From positions 2,399,501 through 2,463,500 of the forward strand of contig CP029329.1 of NCBI GenBank assembly GCA_003129525.1: a stretch of 64,000 bases of DNA. Direction: 5' to 3'. The position numbers and the translations under genes are program-made. This document shows, one piece after another, positions 20,120 through 29,800 of the stretch. Each line of letters starts with the position of its first letter. Position 1 is the stretch's first letter. Origin of the DNA: Clostridium beijerinckii (GTDB lineage: Bacteria > Bacillota > Clostridia > Clostridiales > Clostridiaceae). The notes beneath the pieces are model-generated. The model did not search any database. It saw only the letters and a program-made list of their open reading frames with translations, and was not told the DNA's origin.

Positions 20120-21301
20120 TTAAGAATTATCTTGTTTTCTCATATAATTTTCGTACCAATTATTAAATAACACTTTAAAAGAAGCTGCAATTGGAACTGC
20201 AAGAAGCATTCCGAGCAATCCGCCTACATTACCACCAATCAATATTGCCAGCATAGTAAATACTTCATGTAAGCCTACACTATTTCCAACAATTTTAGGT
20301 GCGAGAAGGTTATTATCAACTTGCTGAACAAATAACATTGCAATGATTGCATAGAGCACTTTAATTGGTTTTCCACTAAGTAATCCAATTATTGCAGCAA
20401 GAATAGTACCAACAACTGGACCTACATAAGGAATCATATTGCATATACCTGCAATTATACCAATAATAAAAGCATAATCTATACCTGCAATTGAAAGTGC
20501 TATTGCAGATAAAACCCCAACAAAAAATGCTTCTAATAATTGACCTCGTAGGTATTTACCAAAAACCTCATGAATAACTCTGAAAATATAAGCAATCGTA
20601 CCACCAACATTACTTTTTCTAAATACTAAATAATAAAGTTTATTCCATAAGCTCATAAAGTATTCAACATCTTTTATAAGATATATGCTAATTATCAGTG
20701 CAATAAAAAATGTCGCAATGCTGCTTCCAATAGACATTATGTAAGATGTCATATTCCCAAGGTTATTTTCAAGATACTTTTGAATATAACTAATTCCATC
20801 TATAATATATGGTTTAATGATGTCAACCAAAGAATTATTTAAACCATCTAAGGTTTTCGTTATGGATTCAGTTGAAAAGGATGTATGACTTAAGTATTGA
20901 AAAATAGTTTGAGTCATATTAGTTATAGTGATATTGTTTGACAATTGACCACCAATCATAAAATAAATTCCACAAAGCAATCCTAAAAAAATACCTATTA
21001 TTAAAAGGTATGAAAAGATAATAGCTAAGACACGTCTTGTTTTTGCTTTTTGAATTCTATGGATATTATTTTTTTCTAAAAAGTTTTCGAGAATTCTAGT
21101 AATTGGGTATAAAAGATAAGCAATTACGATTCCTATGAGTAGTGGCTTAACTAAATTAACTAAATAGCCTACAATATCGAATGTAGTTTTAAATAATGTA
21201 GCAATATTTAAAATAATTAAAAATGCCATATATATTATAACGGCTGTAATAGTTATATATATCGAATATTTAAGTAGTTTTTTATCAAATTGAATTTTCA
21301 T
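20120..21301 (-). CDS. AI-2E family transporter (PerM/YtvI-like permease)
   Basis: Membrane protein of 393 residues with about eight helices: two near the N-terminus, a long soluble-like stretch with LSHTSFSTESITKTLDGL, then five or more C-terminal helices with the conserved GICNMIPYVGPVVGTILAAI and ILIGGNVGGLLGMLLAVPIA segments. The family is named after the AI-2 exporter, but many members transport ions or have other roles. ATG at 21301 has AAGGAG about 14 bases upstream, a long spacing; no better start is visible. Confidence 0.92.
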   Translation of the reverse strand: MKIQFDKKLLKYSIYITITAVIIYMAFLIILNIATLFKTTFDIVGYLVNLVKPLLIGIVIAYLLYPITRILENFLEKNNIHRIQKAKTRRVLAIIFSYLLIIGIFLGLLCGIYFMIGGQLSNNITITNMTQTIFQYLSHTSFSTESITKTLDGLNNSLVDIIKPYIIDGISYIQKYLENNLGNMTSYIMSIGSSIATFFIALIISIYLIKDVEYFMSLWNKLYYLVFRKSNVGGTIAYIFRVIHEVFGKYLRGQLLEAFFVGVLSAIALSIAGIDYAFIIGIIAGICNMIPYVGPVVGTILAAIIGLLSGKPIKVLYAIIAMLFVQQVDNNLLAPKIVGNSVGLHEVFTMLAILIGGNVGGLLGMLLAVPIAASFKVLFNNWYENYMRKQDNS

Positions 21302-21755
21302 ATGATAATATTAATCTCCTTAATCTTTTTTTATTTATTTTTCAAAAATTTATATGGTTTTTTATAGATTTATTTATTGTTAATCACTCAAAACATCTAT
21401 ATGTTTTACTGTAATTTAGAAACGATGTGAATTTGAATATATTTATTATTAACATTATACCATATTTTTTGAATGTGTCTTAATGGAATACTTCAAACTA
21501 ATACAAGGAAATAATCCTGTACAATTAAATATTATTAAACAATTCTAATAACGTGTATACAATTGCTTAATATATTTTTCAAATTATTATATGTATCCAT
21601 AATAGAATTATTAAATGATAGGATAACTAATCTAAATAGAAATAACATTTAAATAAACTCTAATCTTATTGGGATATCAATAGAATTATGGTTATATAAT
21701 GTTAATTATTTTAATATATTTAAAATAGTTAATATTATAAAGGGCCGTGGTTAAA
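21302..21755. other. A/T-rich divergent intergenic region
   Basis: 454 bases between divergent genes (AI-2E family permease and the 21756 hypothetical). It must contain both promoters. I see low-complexity A/T sequence only. Confidence 0.5.
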
Positions 21756-22325
21756 ATGGGAGGAAGTTTTAACTGTCATGAAAATGAAAATTTAACTTAT
21801 GATGATTTATATGATCAATCTAATAATTTAAAACAAGAATATGAGTTTTGTATGCCAATTGATGAATTTGATAATCTTGATAAGGATAATGAAAAAATAA
21901 TATACTCCAAGAAGGAAATAGAAAATATATTAAAAGAATGTATAGAAAACATGGTTATAGAAATTGAAAATGTAATAGATGAAAAGTTTGGACAATATAA
22001 TTTTATAACTACGTATAATAGGTACATTGATGATTGGAATGAAGTACTATGTAGTATTGAGGTTAATGGAAAGCTGGTCGATGTAAAGCTTACCAATGAC
22101 TATATATGTGATGATACCAATAATATAAGTTCAGTTTATATTACATTATCTAGTGGTGGACAAGGTATTTTTACCGAATGTATAGAACGTATTAACCAAG
22201 AATATGAATTCATAGGTTCATCTTATGCTTATGTTCCTGTAAATGAAAATGAAATATGTTTTAAAGAGATAGATAAAGATAAATTCATAGAATCTATAAT
22301 TTTAGAAATAAATAGAATAATATAA
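21756..22325 (+). CDS. Hypothetical acidic protein
   Basis: Not recognised. The 189-residue product is acidic, with no membrane helix or signal peptide, and has a mixed alpha/beta look (VIEIENVIDEKFGQYNF, SIEVNGKLVDVKLTND, SSVYITLSSGGQGIF). Start ATG at 21756 has AAAGGG 11 bases upstream; an in-frame GTG at 21747 sits too close to that site. The R3 structured repeat begins about 5 bases after the stop codon. Confidence 0.65.
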   Translation: MGGSFNCHENENLTYDDLYDQSNNLKQEYEFCMPIDEFDNLDKDNEKIIYSKKEIENILKECIENMVIEIENVIDEKFGQYNFITTYNRYIDDWNEVLCSIEVNGKLVDVKLTNDYICDDTNNISSVYITLSSGGQGIFTECIERINQEYEFIGSSYAYVPVNENEICFKEIDKDKFIESIILEINRII

Positions 22326-22329
22326 ATCC

Positions 22330-22462
22330 AATATATTGCCATGGTAAAAACTCTACTTATGAGGATAATCAGTCGAAATAAGGAGCATGCTTTTGTTACG
22401 GTTTCTAATGAAACACTTAACAAAACATGCTCCTTATTTCTAGTAGAGGATATTTTCAATAA
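22330..22462 (+). repeat. Structured repeat R3 (family R, minimal copy)
   Basis: Shortest and cleanest R element. The rod pairs GAAATAAGGAGCATG (22375-22389) with CATGCTCCTTATTTC (22426-22440), TTTTGTT with AACAAAA and GTTTC with GAAAC around a TAAT loop. The trailing TAG and A/T-rich tail match R1 and R4. TTATGAGGAT (22357-22366) pairs with ATTTTCAATAA (22452-22462) with one bulge, the same helix position as in R1 and R4 but with other bases. CTCTAC (22351-22356) can also pair with GTAGAG (22443-22448). Confidence 0.7.
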
Positions 22463-22599
22463 AAAAGAAATATAGGGATTTTAGAAATTGATAATTAGAA
22501 AAGACTTAAGAATTAAAGAATCTAATCGATAATTAATTATAAAATTATAATTTTCGATAAAATAATGATTTACATAAAATATTCTAGGAGATGAAAAAA

Positions 22600-23184
22600 A
22601 TGAAGAGTAATAAATTTAGAATTTTAACTTTAGCCATAGTAGCAGTTTTAGCTCAAGGAACGTGTGCTTATGCAGCAAGTTCAACTGAGGATGACTATAC
22701 TAAGGATGAATTAAATAATTTAGAACCAGGATTTGAATGGACGGATATTGATAAAAGCAACTATAGAGTTAGCAAATATATAAATAGTTTTTCAAGTGAA
22801 ATGACTCCGCAGCAGGTGGCAGAGAGTGAGGACACCACTTCGACAACGGCGACTACTACTACATCAACAACGAATACTACAAATCAAACTATAGATTCAA
22901 ATGTAGGAAATACTATAGTAAGTACTTCACCAAGTACAGGTAATAGCGGTGATTACTGGGGGAAGACTTCAGATGGAAAATGGGTATTGCTTGAACAAGG
23001 AGTCCCAGCAAGTGGATGGAAAATGGTAAGAGGAAAATGGTATTACATGGATCCAGATGGAGTAATGCAAACTGGTTGGATAAATGATGGCCAATCATGG
23101 TATTATCTAAATTCTGGAGGCGACATGGCATACAATACAATCATTAATGGATATTACCTTGACTGGAGCGGAGCTATGCAATAG
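22600..23184 (+). CDS. Secreted protein with choline-binding-type repeats
   Basis: Signal peptide (about residues 1-27, ending AYA), an acidic segment, a Thr/Ser-rich linker (about residues 75-110) and three C-terminal aromatic repeats (SGWKMVRGKWYYMDPDGVMQ, TGWINDGQSWYYLNSGG). No catalytic domain is visible; it may be a wall-bound spacer or adhesin. The closing repeats resemble those of the 18718 protein. The start is ATG 22600, 9 bases after AGGAG; an in-frame ATG at 22591 directly abuts that site. Confidence 0.85.
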   Translation: MKSNKFRILTLAIVAVLAQGTCAYAASSTEDDYTKDELNNLEPGFEWTDIDKSNYRVSKYINSFSSEMTPQQVAESEDTTSTTATTTTSTTNTTNQTIDSNVGNTIVSTSPSTGNSGDYWGKTSDGKWVLLEQGVPASGWKMVRGKWYYMDPDGVMQTGWINDGQSWYYLNSGGDMAYNTIINGYYLDWSGAMQ

Positions 23185-23274
23185 ATACCAACAGTGAAAA
23201 ATATACTTGAGTATAACTTAGAAGGTGAGTATCTATGTAGATACTCCTAAGTGTAGTTTTAGCCTTGGGTATTT
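23185..23274 (+). repeat. Diverged R-type element between convergent genes
   Basis: Begins GATACCAACAGTGAAAAA, close to the start of R1 (GATACCCACAGTGAAGAC), and ends TTGGGTATTT, so the outer ATACCAA/TTGGGTAT pairing is kept. The rod is reduced to a hairpin (ACTTAG-GAGTATCTA / TAGATACTC-CTAAGTG). It overlaps the stop codon of the convergent AraC gene and may act as a two-way terminator. Confidence 0.5.
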
Positions 23275-24163
23275 ACAGACTTTTATTAATTTCTCTAAAC
23301 TCTCTTGGAGTAAGTTTATATTTAGATTTAAATAATTTATTAAAATATGATACATTGTTAAAGCCAACTTCAAAGGATATATCCATTATAGAATTAGCAG
23401 TAGTATCTAAAAGTTTCGAGGCTATCTCAAGTCTATAAGTATTTATATATTCAATGCATGTCATTCCGATATACTTCTTAAAAAATCTCATAAAGTGATA
23501 TTCGCTAAAATTACAAATAGAGCACATGTCTTTTATTGAAATATAATCCATGTAATGCTCTTTTATATAATTTAATATTATTTTTATTTTATTAGTTACA
23601 TCACTTGATAAAGATGTAACTTTATTTTTTGCTATTAAATCATATTTATAAAGAAGTCCAAAAAAGTGATATAGAAGGGATTTTAATTCGATTTCAAAAG
23701 CAATACCCTTGGAATTATAACAATCAAAAATTTTTGTGACAGTATTAAATAATTCATCATAACCTTTAGAATTTTTTTTAATAATTAAAGGCAATTGATG
23801 TTCATTATTTAATATTGGAGCAAAATATTTAATAAGACAACCATCTGTAATAGCGCTTTTCAACATATTTAAATTGAACACCATAGTGCTCCAATACATA
23901 TTTTTGTTATCTATTGGATGGATGGAATGCAAAGAGAAGGGCTTTACTAACACCAAATCTCCTGTTTCCAATTGATAGGAAATTAAATCTATTTTATATT
24001 CACCTATACCTTCATTTATTATAGTAAATTCTATTTCTTCATGCCAATGTATTGGTATAGCATAATATATTTCAGAAAATCCACAGTAATAAGTAGTAAA
24101 AGGTAAGATAAAATCACCATGAACAGCATTTTCTTTTAGATTTTTTAATTCAACATTATTCAT
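23273..24163 (-). CDS. AraC-family transcriptional regulator
   Basis: N-terminal cupin-like sensing domain (FTTYYCGFSEIYYAIPIHWH, with HWHEEIEF) and a C-terminal pair of helix-turn-helix motifs (SISIKDMCSICNFSEYHFMR and SIMDISFEVGFNNVSYFNKL, then FKSKYKLTPREFR). Such proteins usually activate sugar genes. It is transcribed divergently from a GH31 alpha-glucosidase, its likely target. The start is ATG 24163; the in-frame ATG at 24175 overlaps the GGAGG that serves 24163. Confidence 0.92.
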   Translation of the reverse strand: MNNVELKNLKENAVHGDFILPFTTYYCGFSEIYYAIPIHWHEEIEFTIINEGIGEYKIDLISYQLETGDLVLVKPFSLHSIHPIDNKNMYWSTMVFNLNMLKSAITDGCLIKYFAPILNNEHQLPLIIKKNSKGYDELFNTVTKIFDCYNSKGIAFEIELKSLLYHFFGLLYKYDLIAKNKVTSLSSDVTNKIKIILNYIKEHYMDYISIKDMCSICNFSEYHFMRFFKKYIGMTCIEYINTYRLEIASKLLDTTANSIMDISFEVGFNNVSYFNKLFKSKYKLTPREFREINKSL

Positions 24164-24412
24164 ATAAACCTCCATTGCAGCAGAATTGTGTTAGTATTAG
24201 CTGTAAATTTGCAAGAAATTTAGATATTATCACTATATAATAACATTATAATGATATTCAAAAGTAGATACAAATAAAAAATAAGCACAGAGTGAAATTA
24301 AAAACTTTTTAAGAAAGATAAGATCATTTTATAAAAATTATCCATTACTATTTAAAATGTGGTATAGCCACTTTGTTATTATCTTGTATAGATTTAATTG
24401 GAGGAGAGAGTT

Positions 24413-26791
24413 ATGAAAAAATGTAAACAAGAAAATGATATCTTTGGGAAATTATTAAGTTATGAAGTTGATGGGAATGTAATTAATATTAAATTTGAAC
24501 AAGAAAAGGTTTTTATAAAAATAATAAGCGCTCATATTATTAATTTTTTTGCTCCTTTATTTAGGGAAGAAAGAAATTCTAAATCAGTTGAAAATCTAAA
24601 AGTTAGCCATTGTGACTTTGAAATTGAAAATATAGAAAAAGGAATACAAATATCTACAGGAAAATTATTAATTAAGATATATGATGAATTTAAAGTTGAC
24701 ATTTATGATAAAGAAGAAAAATTATTATGTGCAGATTATAGAGGTGAAAAAGAGCCATTTATAAGAAGGACTGGAGATTATGAGGTTGCAGAGGCTGAAG
24801 GTCACAATCTAAATGGAAGTTTTGATTGTAAAGTATATGTTTCAAAGAAAATGGAAGAAGATATGTATTTTTATGGACTTGGAGAAAAGAGTGGTCATTT
24901 AAATAAAAGGGGATATCACTATGTAAACTGGAATACAGATAATCCAAAACCTCATGGTGAAACTTTTGATAGACTTTATAAATCAATTCCATTTTTAATT
25001 ACACTTAATAAAGAAAATGCATTTGGCATATTTTTTGATAATCATTTTGAAACTCATTTTGATATGGGAAGAGATAATTCTAAATATTACTATTTTTCAG
25101 GAGCAGATGGTAACTTAGATTATTACTTTATTTATGGACCATCAGTTAAAAAGGTAGTTGAAGGATATACTAAAATTACTGGAACAATGCCTTTACCTCA
25201 AAAGTGGACACTAGGATATCAACAATGCAGATGGTCTTATGAAAATGAAGAAAGACTTATGGAAATTGCAAATAGCTTTAGAGAAAAAGGAATACCTTGT
25301 GACACATTATATTTAGATATAGATTATATGGATGGATATAGAGTATTTACTTGGAATAATGAAAGATTCGAAAATCCAGAAGTCATGATTAAAAAGTTAA
25401 ACAGTATGGGATTTAAAGTAGTAACTATAATAGATCCAGGTGTTAAGGTGGATAAGGGATATAAAATCTATGATGAAGGTCTTAAAAATGGATATTTTGC
25501 AACTGATAATCAGGGAATAGTATATAGAAATGAAGTTTGGCCAGGTGATTCTGTTTATCCTGATTTTTTAAATTCAAAGACACGAAAATGGTGGGCAGAA
25601 AATCAAAAGGTAATGACAGATATTGGTGTTAACGGTATTTGGAATGATATGAATGAACCAGCAAGTTTTAAAGGTCCTCTTCCTGACGATGTTATGTTTA
25701 ATAATGATGGAATACCAGTAACTCATAAAGAAGCACATAATGTATATGGACATATGATGGCTAAAGCTACTTATGAAGGATTAAAAAAAGAGACTGGAAA
25801 GAGACCATTTATAGTAACTAGAGCATGTTATGCAGGAACACAAAAATACTCAACTGTATGGACTGGAGATAACCAAAGTACATGGGAACATTTAAGAATG
25901 TCAATTCCAATGCTCATGAATCTTGGACTTAGTGGAATGGCTTTCTGTGGAACTGATGTAGGTGGATTTGGACATGACTGTAGTGCAGAGTTATTAAGTA
26001 GATGGGTACAAGTCGGAACATTCACTCCACTATTTAGGAATCATTCATCAATGGGAACACGAGATCAAGAACCTTGGGCTTTTGATAAAAATACAGAAGA
26101 AATTAATAGAAAGTATATAAAGTTACGTTATAAATTACTTCCATATATTTATGATGCAATGTGGAATTGTAGTAACTGTGGTGCGCCACTTATAAGACCA
26201 CTATTATTTAACTATCAAAATGATAAAAATACTTATGAAATTAATGATGAATTCCTTTGCGGAGATAATATTTTAGTTGCACCAGTTGTTGAACAAGGAA
26301 TAAAAGCTAGAATAGTATATCTTCCAAAAGGAGAAACTTGGATAGATTATTGGACAAAAGAAGAATATAAAGGTGGACAAAATATAATTAAAGAAGCACC
26401 TCTAGATAGTTGCCCAATATTTATTAAAGGAGGAACTTTAATTCCAATAGCTGAGGAACAAAACTATATTGGTGAGAAACAAGCTGATAAATTAACATTA
26501 GAGGTTTACTTAAGCAATGAAAATACAGAAACAAGATATCATCACTATATAGACGATGGAGAAAGCTTTAAATATCAAGCAGGAGAGTTTAGTCATTATA
26601 AGATAAAGGTAACAACCGGTGATAAGGTTGAAATAAAAGTTAAAATAATAGATCATAAATATGATGATAAGTATGAAGATATAGAATTTATTATTCATAA
26701 TTTAAATGGAAAGATTGTAAATGTCAATGGAGAAAATGTGGAAATTATAAATGGAAAAGCTATTATTTCTAATAAAATAGCTTATAATTAA
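24413..26791 (+). CDS. Glycoside hydrolase family 31 alpha-glucosidase
   Basis: Intracellular retaining alpha-glucosidase of about 792 residues. The GH31 nucleophile signature GIWNDMNEP places the nucleophile at about D412, and the acid/base is D486 in WTGDNQSTWEHL. The N-terminal beta-sandwich, YFYGLGEKSGHLNKRG and a C-terminal beta domain are all present; no signal peptide. Probably hydrolyses alpha-linked disaccharides or oligosaccharides; isomaltose or xyloside specificity cannot be settled. Start ATG 24413 after GGAGGAGAG. Divergent AraC regulator upstream; no transporter is adjacent. Confidence 0.94.
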   Translation: MKKCKQENDIFGKLLSYEVDGNVINIKFEQEKVFIKIISAHIINFFAPLFREERNSKSVENLKVSHCDFEIENIEKGIQISTGKLLIKIYDEFKVDIYDKEEKLLCADYRGEKEPFIRRTGDYEVAEAEGHNLNGSFDCKVYVSKKMEEDMYFYGLGEKSGHLNKRGYHYVNWNTDNPKPHGETFDRLYKSIPFLITLNKENAFGIFFDNHFETHFDMGRDNSKYYYFSGADGNLDYYFIYGPSVKKVVEGYTKITGTMPLPQKWTLGYQQCRWSYENEERLMEIANSFREKGIPCDTLYLDIDYMDGYRVFTWNNERFENPEVMIKKLNSMGFKVVTIIDPGVKVDKGYKIYDEGLKNGYFATDNQGIVYRNEVWPGDSVYPDFLNSKTRKWWAENQKVMTDIGVNGIWNDMNEPASFKGPLPDDVMFNNDGIPVTHKEAHNVYGHMMAKATYEGLKKETGKRPFIVTRACYAGTQKYSTVWTGDNQSTWEHLRMSIPMLMNLGLSGMAFCGTDVGGFGHDCSAELLSRWVQVGTFTPLFRNHSSMGTRDQEPWAFDKNTEEINRKYIKLRYKLLPYIYDAMWNCSNCGAPLIRPLLFNYQNDKNTYEINDEFLCGDNILVAPVVEQGIKARIVYLPKGETWIDYWTKEEYKGGQNIIKEAPLDSCPIFIKGGTLIPIAEEQNYIGEKQADKLTLEVYLSNENTETRYHHYIDDGESFKYQAGEFSHYKIKVTTGDKVEIKVKIIDHKYDDKYEDIEFIIHNLNGKIVNVNGENVEIINGKAIISNKIAYN

Positions 26792-27180
26792 TATTTATAT
26801 AGTTAGTAGTTAAGTGTTGTATGAATTTAAATTAGTATAGCATTTAACTGCTTTAAACGTTAGCTAGAGTATAGTCTATTTTTTACATGGATGTGTAATT
26901 TCAGCACAAAATTTATACCCACTATTCTTTGTATTTCTTTTTAAAATAACTGAGAACTTGTTAAATCTAAACTTCTGTATTATATATAGTATAAAAGTAT
27001 TTAATTGCTAAATAATATAATGTGAGAATATAAAAATTTTGAGTTAATTGTTTTCATATAAAAAACAATATAGGAATGATGTAAAAGGTGACTAATCATA
27101 TTGCAACTGACATAATAGAAGATTATATTGTGAATATAATAAGTTATTTTTGCTTAAGTGGAGACTATTAAAACAAACTA
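26792..27180. other. Intergenic stretch without recognised feature
   Basis: About 390 bases between the alpha-glucosidase gene and the promoter of the alcohol dehydrogenase gene. A/T-rich, with no strong hairpin or reading frame. Confidence 0.45.
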
Positions 27181-27211
27181 TTGACTTATAGTTAACTCTA
27201 AGGTGTAACAT
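27181..27211 (+). promoter_or_regulatory. MerR-type promoter of the alcohol dehydrogenase gene
   Basis: -35 TTGACT (27181-27186), a 19-bp spacer holding the dyad TAGTTAACTCTA with flanking AGG, and -10 TAACAT (27206-27211). An overlong 19-bp spacer with a central dyad is the hallmark of promoters activated by MerR-family proteins, and the dyad resembles sites known for aldehyde/thiol-responsive members. A matching site lies at 54698. Confidence 0.6.
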
Positions 27212-27250
27212 ATAATATATATAACTAAATCATAAAAGGAGAGAGTATTT

Positions 27251-28414
27251 ATGGAAAATTTCAATTATTCAATACCAACAAAAGTTTACTTTGGAAAAGG
27301 ACAAATAGAGAATCTTGCAGCTGCAATTAAAGAATATGGAAATAAAGTTCTTATAGCTTATGGCGGAGGAAGCATAAAGAAAATTGGATTATATGATCAA
27401 ATGACTAAAATTTTAAGCGATAATGAAATATCTTATGTTGAGCTTTCAGGAGTTGAGCCTAATCCTAAAATTGAAACTGTTAGGAAAGGAATTGAACTTT
27501 GTAGAGAAAATAATGTAAATGTTGTTCTTGCCGTAGGTGGAGGAAGTACTATTGATTGTGCGAAGGTTATTGCAGCAGGTGTAAAATATGATGGTGATGC
27601 TTGGGATTTAGTAACTAATCCAAATAAAATTGATAAGGTTTTACCTATAGTTACAATATTGACACTATCAGCTACTGGTTCAGAAATGGATAGTTTTGCA
27701 GTAATTTCTGATATGAATACTAATCAAAAGCTTGGCACAGGCCATGAGAATATGAAGCCAAAGGCTTCAATTTTAGATCCAGAATATACTTATTCAGTAC
27801 CTAAAAATCAAACAGCAGCAGGAACAGCTGATATTATGAGTCATATTTTCGAAAACTATTTTAATCATACACAAGGTGTAGACATTCAAGACAGTACAGC
27901 AGAAGGATTACTTAGAGCTTGCATAAAATATGGAAAAGTAGCAATAGAAGAACCTACTAATTATGATGCAAGAGCAAACTTAATGTGGGCATCAAGCTGG
28001 GCTATTAATGGATTAATATCTTATGGAACAAATTCACCATGGGTTGTACATCCAATGGAACATGAATTAAGTGCATTTTATGATATAACACATGGGGTAG
28101 GTCTTGCAATACTAACACCTCATTGGATGAAATATTCTTTAGATGATACTACTGTTAATAAATTTGCACAATATGGAGTAAATGTTTGGGGAATAGACAA
28201 AAACTTAGATAATTTCGAAATAGCAAATATTGCAATAGAAAAAACAGCAGAATTCTTTAAGGAACTTGGAATTCCAAGTACTTTAAGAGAAGTTGGAATT
28301 GAAGAAGAAAAATTTGAAATAATGGCAAAGAAAGCTATAAATCCATACTTTAAGTATGCATTTAAACCACTTGATGAAAATGATATAGTTAATATTTATA
28401 AAGCAGCATTTTAA
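27251..28414 (+). CDS. Iron-containing alcohol dehydrogenase (butanol dehydrogenase-like)
   Basis: Group III alcohol dehydrogenase, 387 residues, close in sequence to the NADPH-dependent butanol dehydrogenases BdhA/BdhB of solventogenic clostridia (SIPTKVYFGKGQIENL, LIAYGGGSIKKIGLYD, ILTLSATGSEMDSFAV). The GGGST motif binds the cofactor. Metal ligands are expected in GTADIMSHIFENYF (Asp, His) and HPMEHELSAFYDITHGVG (two His). It reduces aldehydes such as butyraldehyde to alcohols. GGAGAGAG precedes ATG 27251. Regulation by a MerR-type activator is suggested by the promoter. Confidence 0.95.
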   Translation: MENFNYSIPTKVYFGKGQIENLAAAIKEYGNKVLIAYGGGSIKKIGLYDQMTKILSDNEISYVELSGVEPNPKIETVRKGIELCRENNVNVVLAVGGGSTIDCAKVIAAGVKYDGDAWDLVTNPNKIDKVLPIVTILTLSATGSEMDSFAVISDMNTNQKLGTGHENMKPKASILDPEYTYSVPKNQTAAGTADIMSHIFENYFNHTQGVDIQDSTAEGLLRACIKYGKVAIEEPTNYDARANLMWASSWAINGLISYGTNSPWVVHPMEHELSAFYDITHGVGLAILTPHWMKYSLDDTTVNKFAQYGVNVWGIDKNLDNFEIANIAIEKTAEFFKELGIPSTLREVGIEEEKFEIMAKKAINPYFKYAFKPLDENDIVNIYKAAF

Positions 28415-28686
28415 GTATATAGATACTAACTTCTAAGTTGAATTATATTGGTAATTATAAAAGCACTAATTGTTAATGTTCAATTCTAAATGATTAATAA
28501 TTAAGCCTTGGCAATTGAATATTAAGCATTAATTCTTAAAACATGTGGAGTGTTTGAATTTTAAATATATATAATTTTAATTAAATCATAATAGTTATTA
28601 ATTTAACTTATTATGGTTTAATTTACTTTGTGTTAATATCTGGTATATAATCAAAGCATATTTTGATGTATCAAAGGAGTAGATTT

Positions 28687-29544
28687 ATGAGCTTATTAAA
28701 TTATGGTGATAAAGTAGCCATTGTTGCTTGTTCTAACGGATTGGATGAAAGTAACATAATAAAGATGAAAAAATTAGAAACTACATTAAATACTATTGGT
28801 CTTAAAACTGTATTCAGTGAAAAAATATATAAAAAAATTTCTAATTTCAATGGAACTGGTGAGGAAAGAGCTAAAATTTTGATGGATTTTTTTAATGATT
28901 CTAGTATCAAAGCTATATTTGATGTGTCTGGTGGAGATTTAGCTAATGGAATTTTGGAGCATTTGGATTTTGAAATTATGAAAGATAATCCTAAACCTTT
29001 CTTTGGATATAGTGACTTATCTGTAATTATAAATTCTTTATATTCAAAAACAGGAATGAAAACTTATCTGTATCAAATAAGAAATTTAATAGAAGTTAAT
29101 AAGAATAAACAAATTGAAGACTTTAAAAATACATTTATGAGTAGTGGTAATGAACTTTTAACTTTTAATTATCAATGGATACAAGGAAATTCCATGAATG
29201 GAATTGTTGTGGGAGGAAATCTTCGTTGCTTCTTAAAACTTTCAGGCACAGAATATATGCCGGATTTTCAAGATAAAATTATATTTTTAGAAAGCTTAGG
29301 GGGAGATGTGCCTAAAGTGACCACATATTTAACTCAATATAAACAAATTGGTGTATTTAAAAAGGTTAAAGGAATAATACTTGGAAGTTACACAGAAATG
29401 GAAAGAGAAAAATATTCTCCAAGTGTAGTAGAAATAATAAAAGAAATTGTAAATAATCCTAATATGCCAATTGCAAAGACAAATGAAATTGGACATGGAA
29501 AAGATTCAAAATGTATAATCATCGGTGGAAGAATAGAACTATAA
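28687..29544 (+). CDS. S66-family peptidase (LD-carboxypeptidase / MccF-like)
   Basis: Serine peptidase of 285 residues. The nucleophile elbow is FFGYSDLSVI (Ser in GYSD), with catalytic Glu expected in FLESLGGD and His in IGHGKDS near the C-terminus. S66 enzymes either trim peptidoglycan tetrapeptides (LdcA) or inactivate microcin C-type conjugates (MccF); SGGDLANGILEHLDF together with YSDLSV leaves both possible. No signal peptide, so it is cytoplasmic. ATG 28687 follows AAAGGAG with good spacing. Confidence 0.9.
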   Translation: MSLLNYGDKVAIVACSNGLDESNIIKMKKLETTLNTIGLKTVFSEKIYKKISNFNGTGEERAKILMDFFNDSSIKAIFDVSGGDLANGILEHLDFEIMKDNPKPFFGYSDLSVIINSLYSKTGMKTYLYQIRNLIEVNKNKQIEDFKNTFMSSGNELLTFNYQWIQGNSMNGIVVGGNLRCFLKLSGTEYMPDFQDKIIFLESLGGDVPKVTTYLTQYKQIGVFKKVKGIILGSYTEMEREKYSPSVVEIIKEIVNNPNMPIAKTNEIGHGKDSKCIIIGGRIEL

Positions 29545-29545
29545 T

Positions 29546-29764
29546 GTGGTGATTTATGGATTTGCAGGTTTTATGACTATTGTTTTATTAATTGGAGTAA
29601 CTGGATTTTTCGGAAAGTTTGGTATGTCAAAAATGGAAAACAGTGTGCAAGAAATGTATATTAATAATCTTCAACGTATTGATGAAATACACATCATTAA
29701 ATGTAATTATTTACTTGTTCCTTTTAAATATAAATGCTATATTAAAAGAGAACGAATTTTTTAA
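29546..29764 (+). pseudogene. N-terminal relic of a chemoreceptor
   Basis: The 72-codon frame reads as the first membrane helix and start of the ligand domain of a methyl-accepting chemotaxis protein (FAGFMTIVLLIGVTGFFGKF, SKMENSVQEMYINNLQRIDE), then turns into unrelated basic sequence and stops. It starts with GTG one base after the S66 peptidase stop, with no ribosome site of its own, and no MCP signalling domain follows. Most likely a deletion remnant. Confidence 0.55.
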
Positions 29765-29800
29765 CAAATTTTGTATTAGTTTTTATTTTGGGGGATAAAT